From NCBI RefSeq assembly GCF_014696625.1, contig NZ_JACJQL010000051.1, positions 1-42,112 of the forward strand: 42,112 nt of DNA. The letters run 5' to 3'. The DNA is from Nostoc parmelioides FACHB-3921 (lineage in GTDB: Bacteria; Cyanobacteriota; Cyanobacteriia; Cyanobacteriales; Nostocaceae). The notes beneath the pieces were generated by a model. It saw nothing but the letters and a program-made list of their open reading frames with translations. It was not told where the DNA came from and made no database searches. Below, piece after piece: positions 1 to 8,978 of this stretch. The number at the start of each line of letters is the position of its first letter. Positions within the stretch are counted from its first letter, which is position 1. The translations under genes and the position numbers were made by a program.

Positions 1-139
1 TGCAAAGGAACTTATTCACTTTAGTTTTGCGTGATTACATTGTAGAAAATCTTACCCATACTTGTGTTGCTTAGTACACATGAATGAAATTTTTTGTCAA
101 TGCGTAACTCCTAACCAAATACATTTCTGGAGTCTTCTC

Positions 140-790
140 ATGACACCACAAACATTTCAAATTAATGGACGCATCATTGACCGTAGTACCAAGAAGGGAG
201 TCGCTAACTTGCAGATTGAAGCATGGGACAAAGATCTCATCTTCAACGATCTAGTGGGTAGTACAACGACCGACGCTGAAGTACATTTTCAAATAGAGTT
301 CAGTCAAACTCACTATCAGGAATGTTTTGGCGATCGCCATCCCGATCTATTCTTCAAAGTTTTTCGACAAGGCAGACTCCTCACCAGCACTGAAAACTCT
401 ATACTGTGGAATCACGCAACTCCAGACACTGAAATCACCATTGAAGTTGAATTGAAACACACTCATTCCGTCAGCGATGAAGTGTTTCGCCAGGTGTACG
501 ATTCTCCCGCTTCCTTACCCGGTGCATATCAGTGGCTAACCCCCGATGAGGATGTCCGCAAAGTTGAAGAGCTCCTGGGTATGCCACTCAAAACTATTGG
601 CGCACCCTTGTGGGTGAGTGGAGACAGTAAACGCTGTACTAATTGCGATCGCGAAACCAACTGGCTCAATATTGTCTCATCCGCATTGGATAAAGTCCAC
701 AGTCGAGAGATGATTGCCCGTGTGATTCTGGGTGAGCAAAAGTTTGTTAATTACAGAGGCACCACGAGCGATCGCAGATTAGAGGTGTGA
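140..790 (+). CDS. Small transthyretin/carboxypeptidase-regulatory-like beta-sandwich protein next to Tc toxin
   Basis: Unrecognised 216-aa protein. I place the start at ATG 140 rather than at 62 because a GGAG (129-132) sits 7 nt upstream and the conserved-looking fold begins there. Residues about 4-105 (FQINGRIIDRSTKKGVANLQ, then alternating beta-type segments to ITIEVELK) look like a transthyretin or carboxypeptidase-regulatory-like beta-sandwich. The same kind of domain occurs inside the toxin gene that follows. The C-terminal half contains a CTNC cysteine pair in a Trp-rich stretch. It has no signal peptide or membrane segment. It lies 164 bp upstream of the TcA gene in the same direction, so an accessory role in the Tc cluster is plausible but only inferred from position and the shared domain. 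Confidence 0.6.
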   Translation: MTPQTFQINGRIIDRSTKKGVANLQIEAWDKDLIFNDLVGSTTTDAEVHFQIEFSQTHYQECFGDRHPDLFFKVFRQGRLLTSTENSILWNHATPDTEITIEVELKHTHSVSDEVFRQVYDSPASLPGAYQWLTPDEDVRKVEELLGMPLKTIGAPLWVSGDSKRCTNCDRETNWLNIVSSALDKVHSREMIARVILGEQKFVNYRGTTSDRRLEV

Positions 791-954
791 AGGCGATCGC
801 ATGATAAATCCATCACCGAATGATCTGAATATCCAGAGACAGACTGAACGTTGTCCAAGTGCGATCACAATCTGCTTTTGAAACAAATCAGACAGCAAGT
901 TACTAAAATCTCATCTTCAAATTAACTCAAGTCTTCCTCCAAGGAGCTTATCTC

Positions 955-3900
955 ATGCCCCCCATCACCTTCCCCCTCCAAATTGGCGATAAAGGTTCTG
1001 AAGTTGTTAATCTACAAAACGGCTTATTGTTTTTGTTACGTCGCGGGTGGTTCCAACTCGAGCTACAAGAGCAACAAAAACTAGAGACGGTTTTGCTTGA
1101 AGAGCAACAACGGCAATTCTTTTCAGATAACGCTACCTATCAGTTACTCAAACGCTTTTGGGAACGGACAGGAGTACAACCTCAAATAGAAGGTGTTGAC
1201 CAAGCTACAGCAGAAGCATTCAACAAAATATTGAGGGAACTCGGTGCATTTTCTAATGTTGCTGACGAAGTGCTGCCAGAAATTAATAAAAAGCTGGACG
1301 TGATCATTGGTGGCACTGAAAGATTAGGCAGCATTGACAATCAACTGGCTCAACATAGCGGTCAACTTGGCAAAATTGAAGGTAATCTTAGCAATCAAAA
1401 CAGCCAACTCGGGAGTATCAATTCTAAACTTGGTGATCAAACTATCCAACTGGGCAGCATTGACTCTAAGTTAGGTGATCACACCGGTAAATTAAACAGT
1501 ATTGATGCCAAGCTAGGGAACTTAGGCGACGATCGCGGTGCTATCAAATTTCTCACCCTTAACGATCGTGGCTCTGAGGTAAAAGAGCTACAAGCCGGTC
1601 TCACCAAAATCAAACTGACGATTCCTGAGAATGAACTCAGCGAGCAAGTCTTTGGAGTTGGAACCCGCGATGCGTTGCTGCAACTGCAAGCGAATTACAA
1701 GCTTGAGCGCACGGGCATGTTTGATGATGCTTCAAAAGTTGCTTTAGAAAGGGCAATCGCTGCCCTCGATGTACCCACTCATCGAGTGGAAGGGCGGATT
1801 CTGTTCGAGCATGGCTTACCCGCAGATGGGGTGACGCTGAAGCTCTATAATCGCGGCTTTGGCGGCAAAGAAGAACTGCTGAGGGAAGTCAAAACTGATT
1901 CACAAGGAATCTATGCATTGGCATACCCGGTGAATGGTAAAGCGGTCAATCTGGAAGTTCGGGCGATTGATGCTCAGGGTAAAGAAGTCTCTTTGTCTGA
2001 GACCAAACGCAACGCTAGCAAAAACGAGGTTTTGAATCTGGTCGCGCCTACCGCTGTGCAGCCCTTAGCGGCAGAATTTCAGCGTCTGACTCGCGATCTC
2101 AGCCAACAGTTGGATAACCTACAGCAATTGGGAAACGCCCAGGAAGACAACGAGCGTCAGGATTTTACCCTGCTGCATCAGGCAACCGGCTGGGATGCTC
2201 GCCTGATTGCTCTGGCATCCACGGCGGTCAAACTCAGTGCTGAAACAGGCATTCCCCAGGATGCGCTCTATGCCCTATTCCGAGTTGGCTTGCCTACCGA
2301 TAAAGACCAACTGGCGCAGGTGAGTGGGTCAGTCATCGAACAGGCCATCGCTAAAGCGCGAGAATCTGGCGTTGTCAGTCTCACCGACCAGCAGGTCGCA
2401 GGGGCAAAAGCCGCCGCTGACAGCTTTGCCCGTCAAAGTCGTCGTGCCGCCATTGCACCCGGAGCCGTCTCTAATATGGGGGCGTTTCTCAACCAATCTG
2501 GCTTGGCTGATAACGAGAAAACGATCTTTGAAGACCTTTACTTTGCTCATCAAGGCGCTGAACTTTGGCAAAAAGCAGAAGAAAATGGCATCGCCCCCAA
2601 AAAAGTTGCTAGCCTGCAACTGCAAGGCAAACTGGCCTACCTGACTCTCAACAACGCCAACCTGACAGAAGTACTGCAACAGGAACTCCAATCCCCTGAT
2701 CATTTGGCTCAACTGGCAGACAAAGACCTGTATCAAGCCGATGCCTGGAAAACTCGCCTCACCACTCTGGCGGGCAACAACGAGCAAACACTGCAAACTC
2801 TAATTCCTCCGATTTATGCGGGTGAGAAAATTGGCGATCGCCTCGATGCCTACGCTGCTGATCTGGCTCGTAAAGTGCGTTTGACCTACCCGACGCAAGT
2901 CGTCAGCCGCATGATTGAAAAAGATGAATTACAGCTAGGCACGCAACATAATCAACTCAAAGCGCCGGTTCGCACATTTCTGCAAAATGCCGAGCCATTG
3001 GGATTTGAGCTAGGACGCACGCCAATCGCCGCATTCATCAAGCAAAATCAGGCTGTCTTAAATGGAATTGCCCCAGAACAAGTGAGCAGCACGACAGAGA
3101 GTATCAAGCAACTGCAACGCCAATACCAAATCACCCCAACCGATGAATCGCTTAAAGTCTTGATGACTCAAGGGTTTACCTCGGCTCAGGATGTGGTGGC
3201 GTTTCCATACGATACATTTATCGAGCGCTTCGGCAAATTCTTCCCTTCCCTGGACGAAGCCCGATTGGTTTATCGCAAGGCTGAGCAGGTCAGCGCTGTC
3301 ACCTTCAATTTCTTTACTGCTGCCAAGCAACTGGATAGCTCTCCTGCGACGCATGTCACCTCACCTCCTGCTAAGGTTCGCAAAGCCGCTAAAGAGGAGT
3401 TAATTAAGTATTACCCTACAATGGAAACGCTGTTCGGTTCACTGGATTTTTGCGAATGCGAACACTGTCTATCGGTGCTCAGTCCGGCGGCTTACTTTGT
3501 CGATTTGCTCCAGTTTATCGACCCCAAAACTCTGGTCTGGCAAAACTTCCTCACGGATTGGAAAGCAAAGCATGGCACCGCCGCCTATCCTTTTAAGAAT
3601 CCCACAGCACAAACCAATTTTCTGAATAAATGGCGCGAAAAGCATCCCGGACAGCCTGATCCCAAAACCGAAAAAACGCCTTACGAAGTTTTGATTGAGC
3701 GCCGTCCTGATTTGCCAAACTTACCGCTAACTTGCGAGAATACGCAGACCGCATTGCCCTACATTGATATCGTCAACGAAATTCTGGAGTATTACGTTGC
3801 CAACGATCAACTGACGGCAAATAGCGGACATGACACAGGCTCTGCCACCACGCCTGAACTGCTGGCTGAACCGCAAAACATTCTGGCAGCAGCATACACC

Positions 3901-6900
3901 AGACTTCGGGACGCGAAATATCCCCTTACCCTACCCTTCGACCTGTGGCTGGAAACCGTCCGTCGATTTTTTGACCACTTTGAAACACCCCTTTCCCTCG
4001 TCCTGGACGTGTTGCATCCCACCGATGAACTCTTCCCGCCTGCAACCAGTTCCAAACCCTATTACCGCAGCACGATTTGGGCAGAGTCTTTGGGCATCTC
4101 ACCCTCTGAATACAGCATTTTTACCAGCTTTGACCCAATGAAGTGGTACGAGTTATATGGCTACACCATCCAGGCTGAAGCCATTACCGTCGCTCAAGAC
4201 GAGAATGGTCAACGAATCGACCTGAATTCTGCCAAAGCACTGTCCCGGCGGTTAGGGTTGAGTTACAAAGAATTGGTTGAACTGGTGCGAACAGGATTTG
4301 TGAATCCACAACTGGAGAAACTGGTAGTCCTCCGTAAACTCGGTGTGGATGTGGATGATGTCTTCCGCTACAAAGGACAGGCGGGCTACCCAGCCTTTAC
4401 CCCAGACGAGCAAGTGGCTTTTAAGGCGCACCTCGATACGCTGACTGCTAAATTCCCTGGCTTTAATGCCGAAACCTGGCTGGATACTGCCTGGAATGAT
4501 GGAGAGTTCAATCAAATTCTGCTGCTGGCAGACCCTAATGCGGGATGTAATTTTGATTTAACAACGCTCCGCTATGCAGATGGCACACCAGCCGATGGCT
4601 TGGTATTCCTGAAACTTAATTTGTTTGTGCGGCTCTGGCGAAAATTGGGTTGGACGATCGCTGAAACCGATCGCGCCCTGCAAGTATTTGTCCCGCAAAC
4701 GATGCAGCCATTAACCAGCACAAACATTGGACCTGCATTCAAAACGGCATTGGTTTATCTGGCGCATCTAAAAGAGATCAGCGATCGCGTTCCTCTGGGC
4801 AAAGAGACTCGACTCAAATGGCTAACCCTATGGTCAAACCTATCAACCACAGGAAACAATCCGCTCTACGTTCAGCTTTTCTTGAAACCCAGCATTCTCA
4901 AAAATGATCCGGTTTTTGATCATCCGCTTGGTAGCTACCTTTCTAACACCAGTGTTCTAATTAAGGATCACCTGACAGCCCTACAAGGCGCATCAAATCT
5001 CACGGCTGAGGAGATAGGGCAGATTCTAGCTGCTGTTGGACAAGATCAAGCAACTGCATCGCTTTCTCTACCAAATGTTTCACTGCTTTACCGCTACAGA
5101 CTTTTGGCAAAGGCTCTGAAGTTGAACGTTCACGACCTGATTACCCTCAAAGAGTTATCGGGACTCGATCCCTTTAAACCTCTCAAAGCCGAGGGCTTGA
5201 CCATTCTTGATGACGATTACCCTTTCACCCAAACCCTGAAATACCTCGAAATTGCAGATAAGGTGAAGCAAAGCGGCTTCAAAATTGAAGACCTGGATTA
5301 TCTGCTGCGCCATCGGTTTGATCCGGTGGGCAAATATCGAGCTAATTTGAATGCAGTGTTGGGGTTGGTCAAAACTCTGGCCACTGAAATCCTCCGTATT
5401 CAGGCTGAACATGCGATTCCTGCTGATGCTGCCAGCCTTACGGATGAGGTCTTGCGGCAAAAGCTGGCTTTGGTATTGCCAACAGATGTAGTCGAAACCT
5501 TTTTGGGAATGTGGACCGGAGCAATTGAGTATGAAGCAACGCAGAAAAATATTTTGCCTGCGAACCAGCTCGATCCGAACTCGATTTCCGATCCTGCCAT
5601 TCGCCTAGTCTACAACGAGGTTCGTCAAGAGCAACGGCTGACCTTTCGGGGCGTGTTGCTGGAGACAAAGAAAACACAGCTCACAACAGCAAATCCATCC
5701 CCCTTACTGGCAACTTTACTGAACCATGTTCAAATACAAGCCAAAACATTTTTCGACAAGTATCTTGCTAGTTTCCTGAAAGGTTCCAGCGACTTTGATC
5801 TTCTGTTTACCTCAATTTCAGAAACACTGCCAGATGCAGACAAGCTGATCAAAGCGCGCGAAAAGCGGGATAAGCTTGTGCAAGCATTTTTCCCATTCTT
5901 GCAAAGTAGGCTGATCCGTCAGTTGATCGTGCAGACCCTTGCCACAGACCTGAGCGCTGATTCTGCCCTTCTGGAAGCTCTGCTGACGAACACTGCCCTG
6001 TTGACTGATCCCACCGCAACGGGTCAACATCTGCTGGAGGCGTTTGCTACAACCCATCAGCAGGGTATTAGTGCATTGTTTTTCCCATCCGCTGATGGCA
6101 CAGGTACGCCTACAACTCAACGCATTTCTATGGCGGACACCACGGACAGACCAACAGGTAGCAACAGTGCGCGGTTAGAAGGCTACTTTGAGGTTCCCAC
6201 TGCTGGAGCCTACCGTTTCTTTGTTGTTTTGGATAAGCAGAATGCTGAAGCGGAGTTGCAGTTTACTCACTTACCTGATCCGCTGCTACGGGGCAAAGCT
6301 TCGACCGACAGTGCTGAAATCAGCCAATTCACTGAACTCAAACCCGGTGTGCCCTATCAATTCACTCTAAATCTGCGAAATCTAGGTGATGGTAATGCCA
6401 CGTTGTTGATTCAGGGCGAAACTTTGCCGAAAGACAACCTAAGTCAACTCATTTGTTATCCCCAAGCAGCCGTCGATCGCGTTCATCGTGTCCATACCCT
6501 CTTAACCAAAACGCTCCAACTGATTCAAGGCTTTGCGCTGAATGAGCGGGAAGTTCGTTACCTGCTCACCCACGCAACTGACTTTGGCAATCTCAATCTC
6601 AGCCTACTGCCAACTCGTTCGGCGGATAGTTCACCTGCGATCGCTGCTGCCCTATTCCAGCAAGTTCTGCATCTGGCAGACTACACCCAGCTAAAGCGCG
6701 ATTTGGCAGGTGACACGGATGATATGATTAGCCTTTTTGAGAATGCTCGTCGAACCTATCCTGCTTCGTTGAGTGAAGATGATACAAAAGATAAGCATCT
6801 CAATAGCTTGTACGAACGCATTTCCGCCATGACAAGACGGGATAAGTTGATCGTTCAAGCCGTTGCTCAGCATTTAGGATTTACGGCTGAAGCGACTCTG

Positions 6901-8961
6901 GCAGGCGAGGAACGGCGAGTCACTGCGGCTGATTTTGCTCAAGCGCAAGGCATTGAACGGTTGTGGGAGATGCTGCAAGTGGTTGAAAAGTTTGGGGTTT
7001 CTATTGCAGCCCTGGTGCGTTGGACAGAAATCGTCAGTTCAACTAAGACGAATGATGAACGATTTGCGATCGCCCGTGACTTGAGAAATACCATCAACGG
7101 CAAGTATGAACCCGAAACCTGGCAGCAGATCGCTAAACCCATTTTCGATAAACTCCGTCAGCGCCAGCGAGATACATTAGTAGCATATATCCTACCGCGC
7201 AAAGGGTTCGATCGCCTAGAGCAACTGTTTGAGTATTTCTTAATTGATCCAGGCATGGAACCCGTTGTGCAAACATCACGGATTCGTTTGGCGATCTCTT
7301 CAGTACAACTCTTTATCCAACGGTGTTTACTAAATTTGGAACCGCAAGTGCAGCCCACTGCCATCAACTCTAAACACTGGCAGTGGATGAAACGGTATCG
7401 TGTTTGGGAAGCCAATCGCAAGATCTTCCTCTATCCCGAAAACTGGTTAGAGCCAGAATTCCGCGATGACAAAACCAATTTATTCCAGGAACTGGAAAGC
7501 GCTCTTCTGCAAAGCGACATTTCCAACGATCTGGCAGAAGATGCCTTCTTCAACTACTTGAAAAAACTGGAGGAACTGGCTCGACTGGAAATTATGACGA
7601 TGTACGTTGAGGAGAAACCCCTCGATCCCGCATCCAATACCCTGCACGTAATTGGGCGCACCTACAGTATTCCCCACAAATATTTCTACCGTCGCTATGC
7701 TCATCAGATGTGGACGCCTTGGGAACCCGTCACAGCCCAGATCGAAGGTGATCATATTGCTGCTGTAGTTTGGCGCGATCGCCTGCACCTGTTCTGGGTG
7801 ACATTTTTAGAGGGTGCAACCTCCGATTCGAGCGGTGCAGGCAGTGGTGGGGATCGGAACTTGACCGACTTCAAATTTAACGAACTGATTTCGACTGCCA
7901 ATCAGACAACCCAGAGAGAAATCAAGATTCAATTGAACTGGAGTGAATTCTTCCAGGGAAAATGGACAACCCGCGAATCAGGTGGTTTCGGTAATCCAGT
8001 TCGTGCTACAGTCGATAGCTCTTTCGATAAAGAACAAGTATTTATCCATGTCACCAAAGATTACGACGAAGAGGGTGAAGAACGAGGGGTCAGAATCAAT
8101 CTGCTTCGCTTCTTCTTATTTGCTGGTGCTTTCCGCGTCGTGAGCAAAAACGGTACGCCGGAAGTCACAGATTGGACAGATTATTTTGATGTTCCCTACT
8201 CATGGAGTGGTTTGCAGGCTACTCAGCTAAGAGGAAACAATGCATTACAAGTTAGCTTTGTAGAACGCATTGAAACCGTCAACGGTGGACAACCAACACC
8301 CACCAGCACAACTAAACCGATTTTGCAGCAAGGCAGTGCTTTTTCACTCCTGCTGCCCAGTAACCCAAGGCAGTTACCGACGACCGAAGTGAGCGGACTT
8401 GTTAGTCCCTTCTTCTATCAGGACAGCCAGCATACCTTTTTTGTTGAGCCGACTTTAACTGAAACAACCATCGATCGCTGGGAGGAATGGGTCGTGACCA
8501 AACCAAAACCAGTGCCAAAATATGATGACGATTGGTGGCAGCAGATTCCTGTGATACCGGTGGTTCCTTATAAACCAATTCCGATTCCCAACCCCATTGA
8601 TCCGATTGCGAAGTTCCCGATCAACCCCGGTCGAGATTGGGTGGTCAATCCTAGCACGATGCTTCAAGTCGGCGGAACCTTCATCGGACAGCAAGGCGGA
8701 GTGAATCCTGCAACCCTGCCTGCGATCGGCAATATAAGCGGCATGAATGGAGCAATTTCCCAAGGGAGAAACGGTGCTAACGCTAATGTTCGAGCAGGTG
8801 ATACAGGCGAACTTGCCTTAATGAATTCCAATCTTTCGCTCAATGTGATCGACAGCAATGGGTTGAATTCAGCCATGCTGGACAACATTAGTGCCAACAT
8901 TAGTGCCAACCTGAGCGCCAATTTTAATGCAAACATGAGCGATCGCTTGATGCGCCGCTAA
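955..8961 (+). CDS. Tc toxin subunit A, N-terminal part (shell and neuraminidase-like region)
   Basis: 2668-aa first half of a TcA-type toxin, the subunit that in known Tc complexes forms the pentameric receptor-binding shell and injection channel. The start is ATG 955 with AAGGAG 8 nt upstream. Visible regions: peptidoglycan-binding-like helical domain (about 1-100), five 14-residue coil repeats (123-192), second peptidoglycan-binding-like domain (about 196-270), transthyretin-like domain (about 275-365), long alpha-helical shell, the Vrp1-type motif FGSLDFCECEHCLSVLSPAA near 826-845, a PA14-like segment near 1700-1790, the TcA hallmark FLYPENWLEPEFRDDKT near 2158-2175, and the neuraminidase-like region including YFYRRYAHQMWTPWEPV near 2243. 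A Pro-rich linker (about 2515-2557) and a SAN-repeat tail end the protein. The pore and TcB-binding parts are in the next gene, 17 bp downstream. Family assignment is strong; target host is unknown. Confidence 0.9.
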   Translation: MPPITFPLQIGDKGSEVVNLQNGLLFLLRRGWFQLELQEQQKLETVLLEEQQRQFFSDNATYQLLKRFWERTGVQPQIEGVDQATAEAFNKILRELGAFSNVADEVLPEINKKLDVIIGGTERLGSIDNQLAQHSGQLGKIEGNLSNQNSQLGSINSKLGDQTIQLGSIDSKLGDHTGKLNSIDAKLGNLGDDRGAIKFLTLNDRGSEVKELQAGLTKIKLTIPENELSEQVFGVGTRDALLQLQANYKLERTGMFDDASKVALERAIAALDVPTHRVEGRILFEHGLPADGVTLKLYNRGFGGKEELLREVKTDSQGIYALAYPVNGKAVNLEVRAIDAQGKEVSLSETKRNASKNEVLNLVAPTAVQPLAAEFQRLTRDLSQQLDNLQQLGNAQEDNERQDFTLLHQATGWDARLIALASTAVKLSAETGIPQDALYALFRVGLPTDKDQLAQVSGSVIEQAIAKARESGVVSLTDQQVAGAKAAADSFARQSRRAAIAPGAVSNMGAFLNQSGLADNEKTIFEDLYFAHQGAELWQKAEENGIAPKKVASLQLQGKLAYLTLNNANLTEVLQQELQSPDHLAQLADKDLYQADAWKTRLTTLAGNNEQTLQTLIPPIYAGEKIGDRLDAYAADLARKVRLTYPTQVVSRMIEKDELQLGTQHNQLKAPVRTFLQNAEPLGFELGRTPIAAFIKQNQAVLNGIAPEQVSSTTESIKQLQRQYQITPTDESLKVLMTQGFTSAQDVVAFPYDTFIERFGKFFPSLDEARLVYRKAEQVSAVTFNFFTAAKQLDSSPATHVTSPPAKVRKAAKEELIKYYPTMETLFGSLDFCECEHCLSVLSPAAYFVDLLQFIDPKTLVWQNFLTDWKAKHGTAAYPFKNPTAQTNFLNKWREKHPGQPDPKTEKTPYEVLIERRPDLPNLPLTCENTQTALPYIDIVNEILEYYVANDQLTANSGHDTGSATTPELLAEPQNILAAAYTRLRDAKYPLTLPFDLWLETVRRFFDHFETPLSLVLDVLHPTDELFPPATSSKPYYRSTIWAESLGISPSEYSIFTSFDPMKWYELYGYTIQAEAITVAQDENGQRIDLNSAKALSRRLGLSYKELVELVRTGFVNPQLEKLVVLRKLGVDVDDVFRYKGQAGYPAFTPDEQVAFKAHLDTLTAKFPGFNAETWLDTAWNDGEFNQILLLADPNAGCNFDLTTLRYADGTPADGLVFLKLNLFVRLWRKLGWTIAETDRALQVFVPQTMQPLTSTNIGPAFKTALVYLAHLKEISDRVPLGKETRLKWLTLWSNLSTTGNNPLYVQLFLKPSILKNDPVFDHPLGSYLSNTSVLIKDHLTALQGASNLTAEEIGQILAAVGQDQATASLSLPNVSLLYRYRLLAKALKLNVHDLITLKELSGLDPFKPLKAEGLTILDDDYPFTQTLKYLEIADKVKQSGFKIEDLDYLLRHRFDPVGKYRANLNAVLGLVKTLATEILRIQAEHAIPADAASLTDEVLRQKLALVLPTDVVETFLGMWTGAIEYEATQKNILPANQLDPNSISDPAIRLVYNEVRQEQRLTFRGVLLETKKTQLTTANPSPLLATLLNHVQIQAKTFFDKYLASFLKGSSDFDLLFTSISETLPDADKLIKAREKRDKLVQAFFPFLQSRLIRQLIVQTLATDLSADSALLEALLTNTALLTDPTATGQHLLEAFATTHQQGISALFFPSADGTGTPTTQRISMADTTDRPTGSNSARLEGYFEVPTAGAYRFFVVLDKQNAEAELQFTHLPDPLLRGKASTDSAEISQFTELKPGVPYQFTLNLRNLGDGNATLLIQGETLPKDNLSQLICYPQAAVDRVHRVHTLLTKTLQLIQGFALNEREVRYLLTHATDFGNLNLSLLPTRSADSSPAIAAALFQQVLHLADYTQLKRDLAGDTDDMISLFENARRTYPASLSEDDTKDKHLNSLYERISAMTRRDKLIVQAVAQHLGFTAEATLAGEERRVTAADFAQAQGIERLWEMLQVVEKFGVSIAALVRWTEIVSSTKTNDERFAIARDLRNTINGKYEPETWQQIAKPIFDKLRQRQRDTLVAYILPRKGFDRLEQLFEYFLIDPGMEPVVQTSRIRLAISSVQLFIQRCLLNLEPQVQPTAINSKHWQWMKRYRVWEANRKIFLYPENWLEPEFRDDKTNLFQELESALLQSDISNDLAEDAFFNYLKKLEELARLEIMTMYVEEKPLDPASNTLHVIGRTYSIPHKYFYRRYAHQMWTPWEPVTAQIEGDHIAAVVWRDRLHLFWVTFLEGATSDSSGAGSGGDRNLTDFKFNELISTANQTTQREIKIQLNWSEFFQGKWTTRESGGFGNPVRATVDSSFDKEQVFIHVTKDYDEEGEERGVRINLLRFFLFAGAFRVVSKNGTPEVTDWTDYFDVPYSWSGLQATQLRGNNALQVSFVERIETVNGGQPTPTSTTKPILQQGSAFSLLLPSNPRQLPTTEVSGLVSPFFYQDSQHTFFVEPTLTETTIDRWEEWVVTKPKPVPKYDDDWWQQIPVIPVVPYKPIPIPNPIDPIAKFPINPGRDWVVNPSTMLQVGGTFIGQQGGVNPATLPAIGNISGMNGAISQGRNGANANVRAGDTGELALMNSNLSLNVIDSNGLNSAMLDNISANISANLSANFNANMSDRLMRR
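1321..1530 (+). repeat. Five in-frame 14-residue coil repeats in TcA N-terminus
   Basis: Residues 123-192 of the TcA protein consist of five units of 14 residues (for example QLGSINSKLGDQTI and QLGSIDSKLGDHTG). Hydrophobic positions recur every 3 or 4 residues, as in a two-heptad coiled coil or a trimerising stalk. It joins two peptidoglycan-binding-like domains. The DNA repeats are diverged, so the array looks maintained by selection rather than freshly duplicated. Confidence 0.8.
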
Positions 8962-8978
8962 ACAAGGAGATTGCCAAC

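Noticed and set aside
62..139. N-terminal extension of the first gene from ATG 62
   Set aside because: No ribosome site, Cys/His-rich odd composition, and a good GGAG precedes ATG 140.
7600..7830. A free-standing neuraminidase
   Set aside because: The neuraminidase-like motif is part of the TcA shell region; there is no separate catalytic sialidase with its Asp boxes.
2324..8936. Many open frames on both strands inside the TcA gene
   Set aside because: They overlap a gene of clear family and have no ribosome sites or recognisable domains; they are frame shadows.
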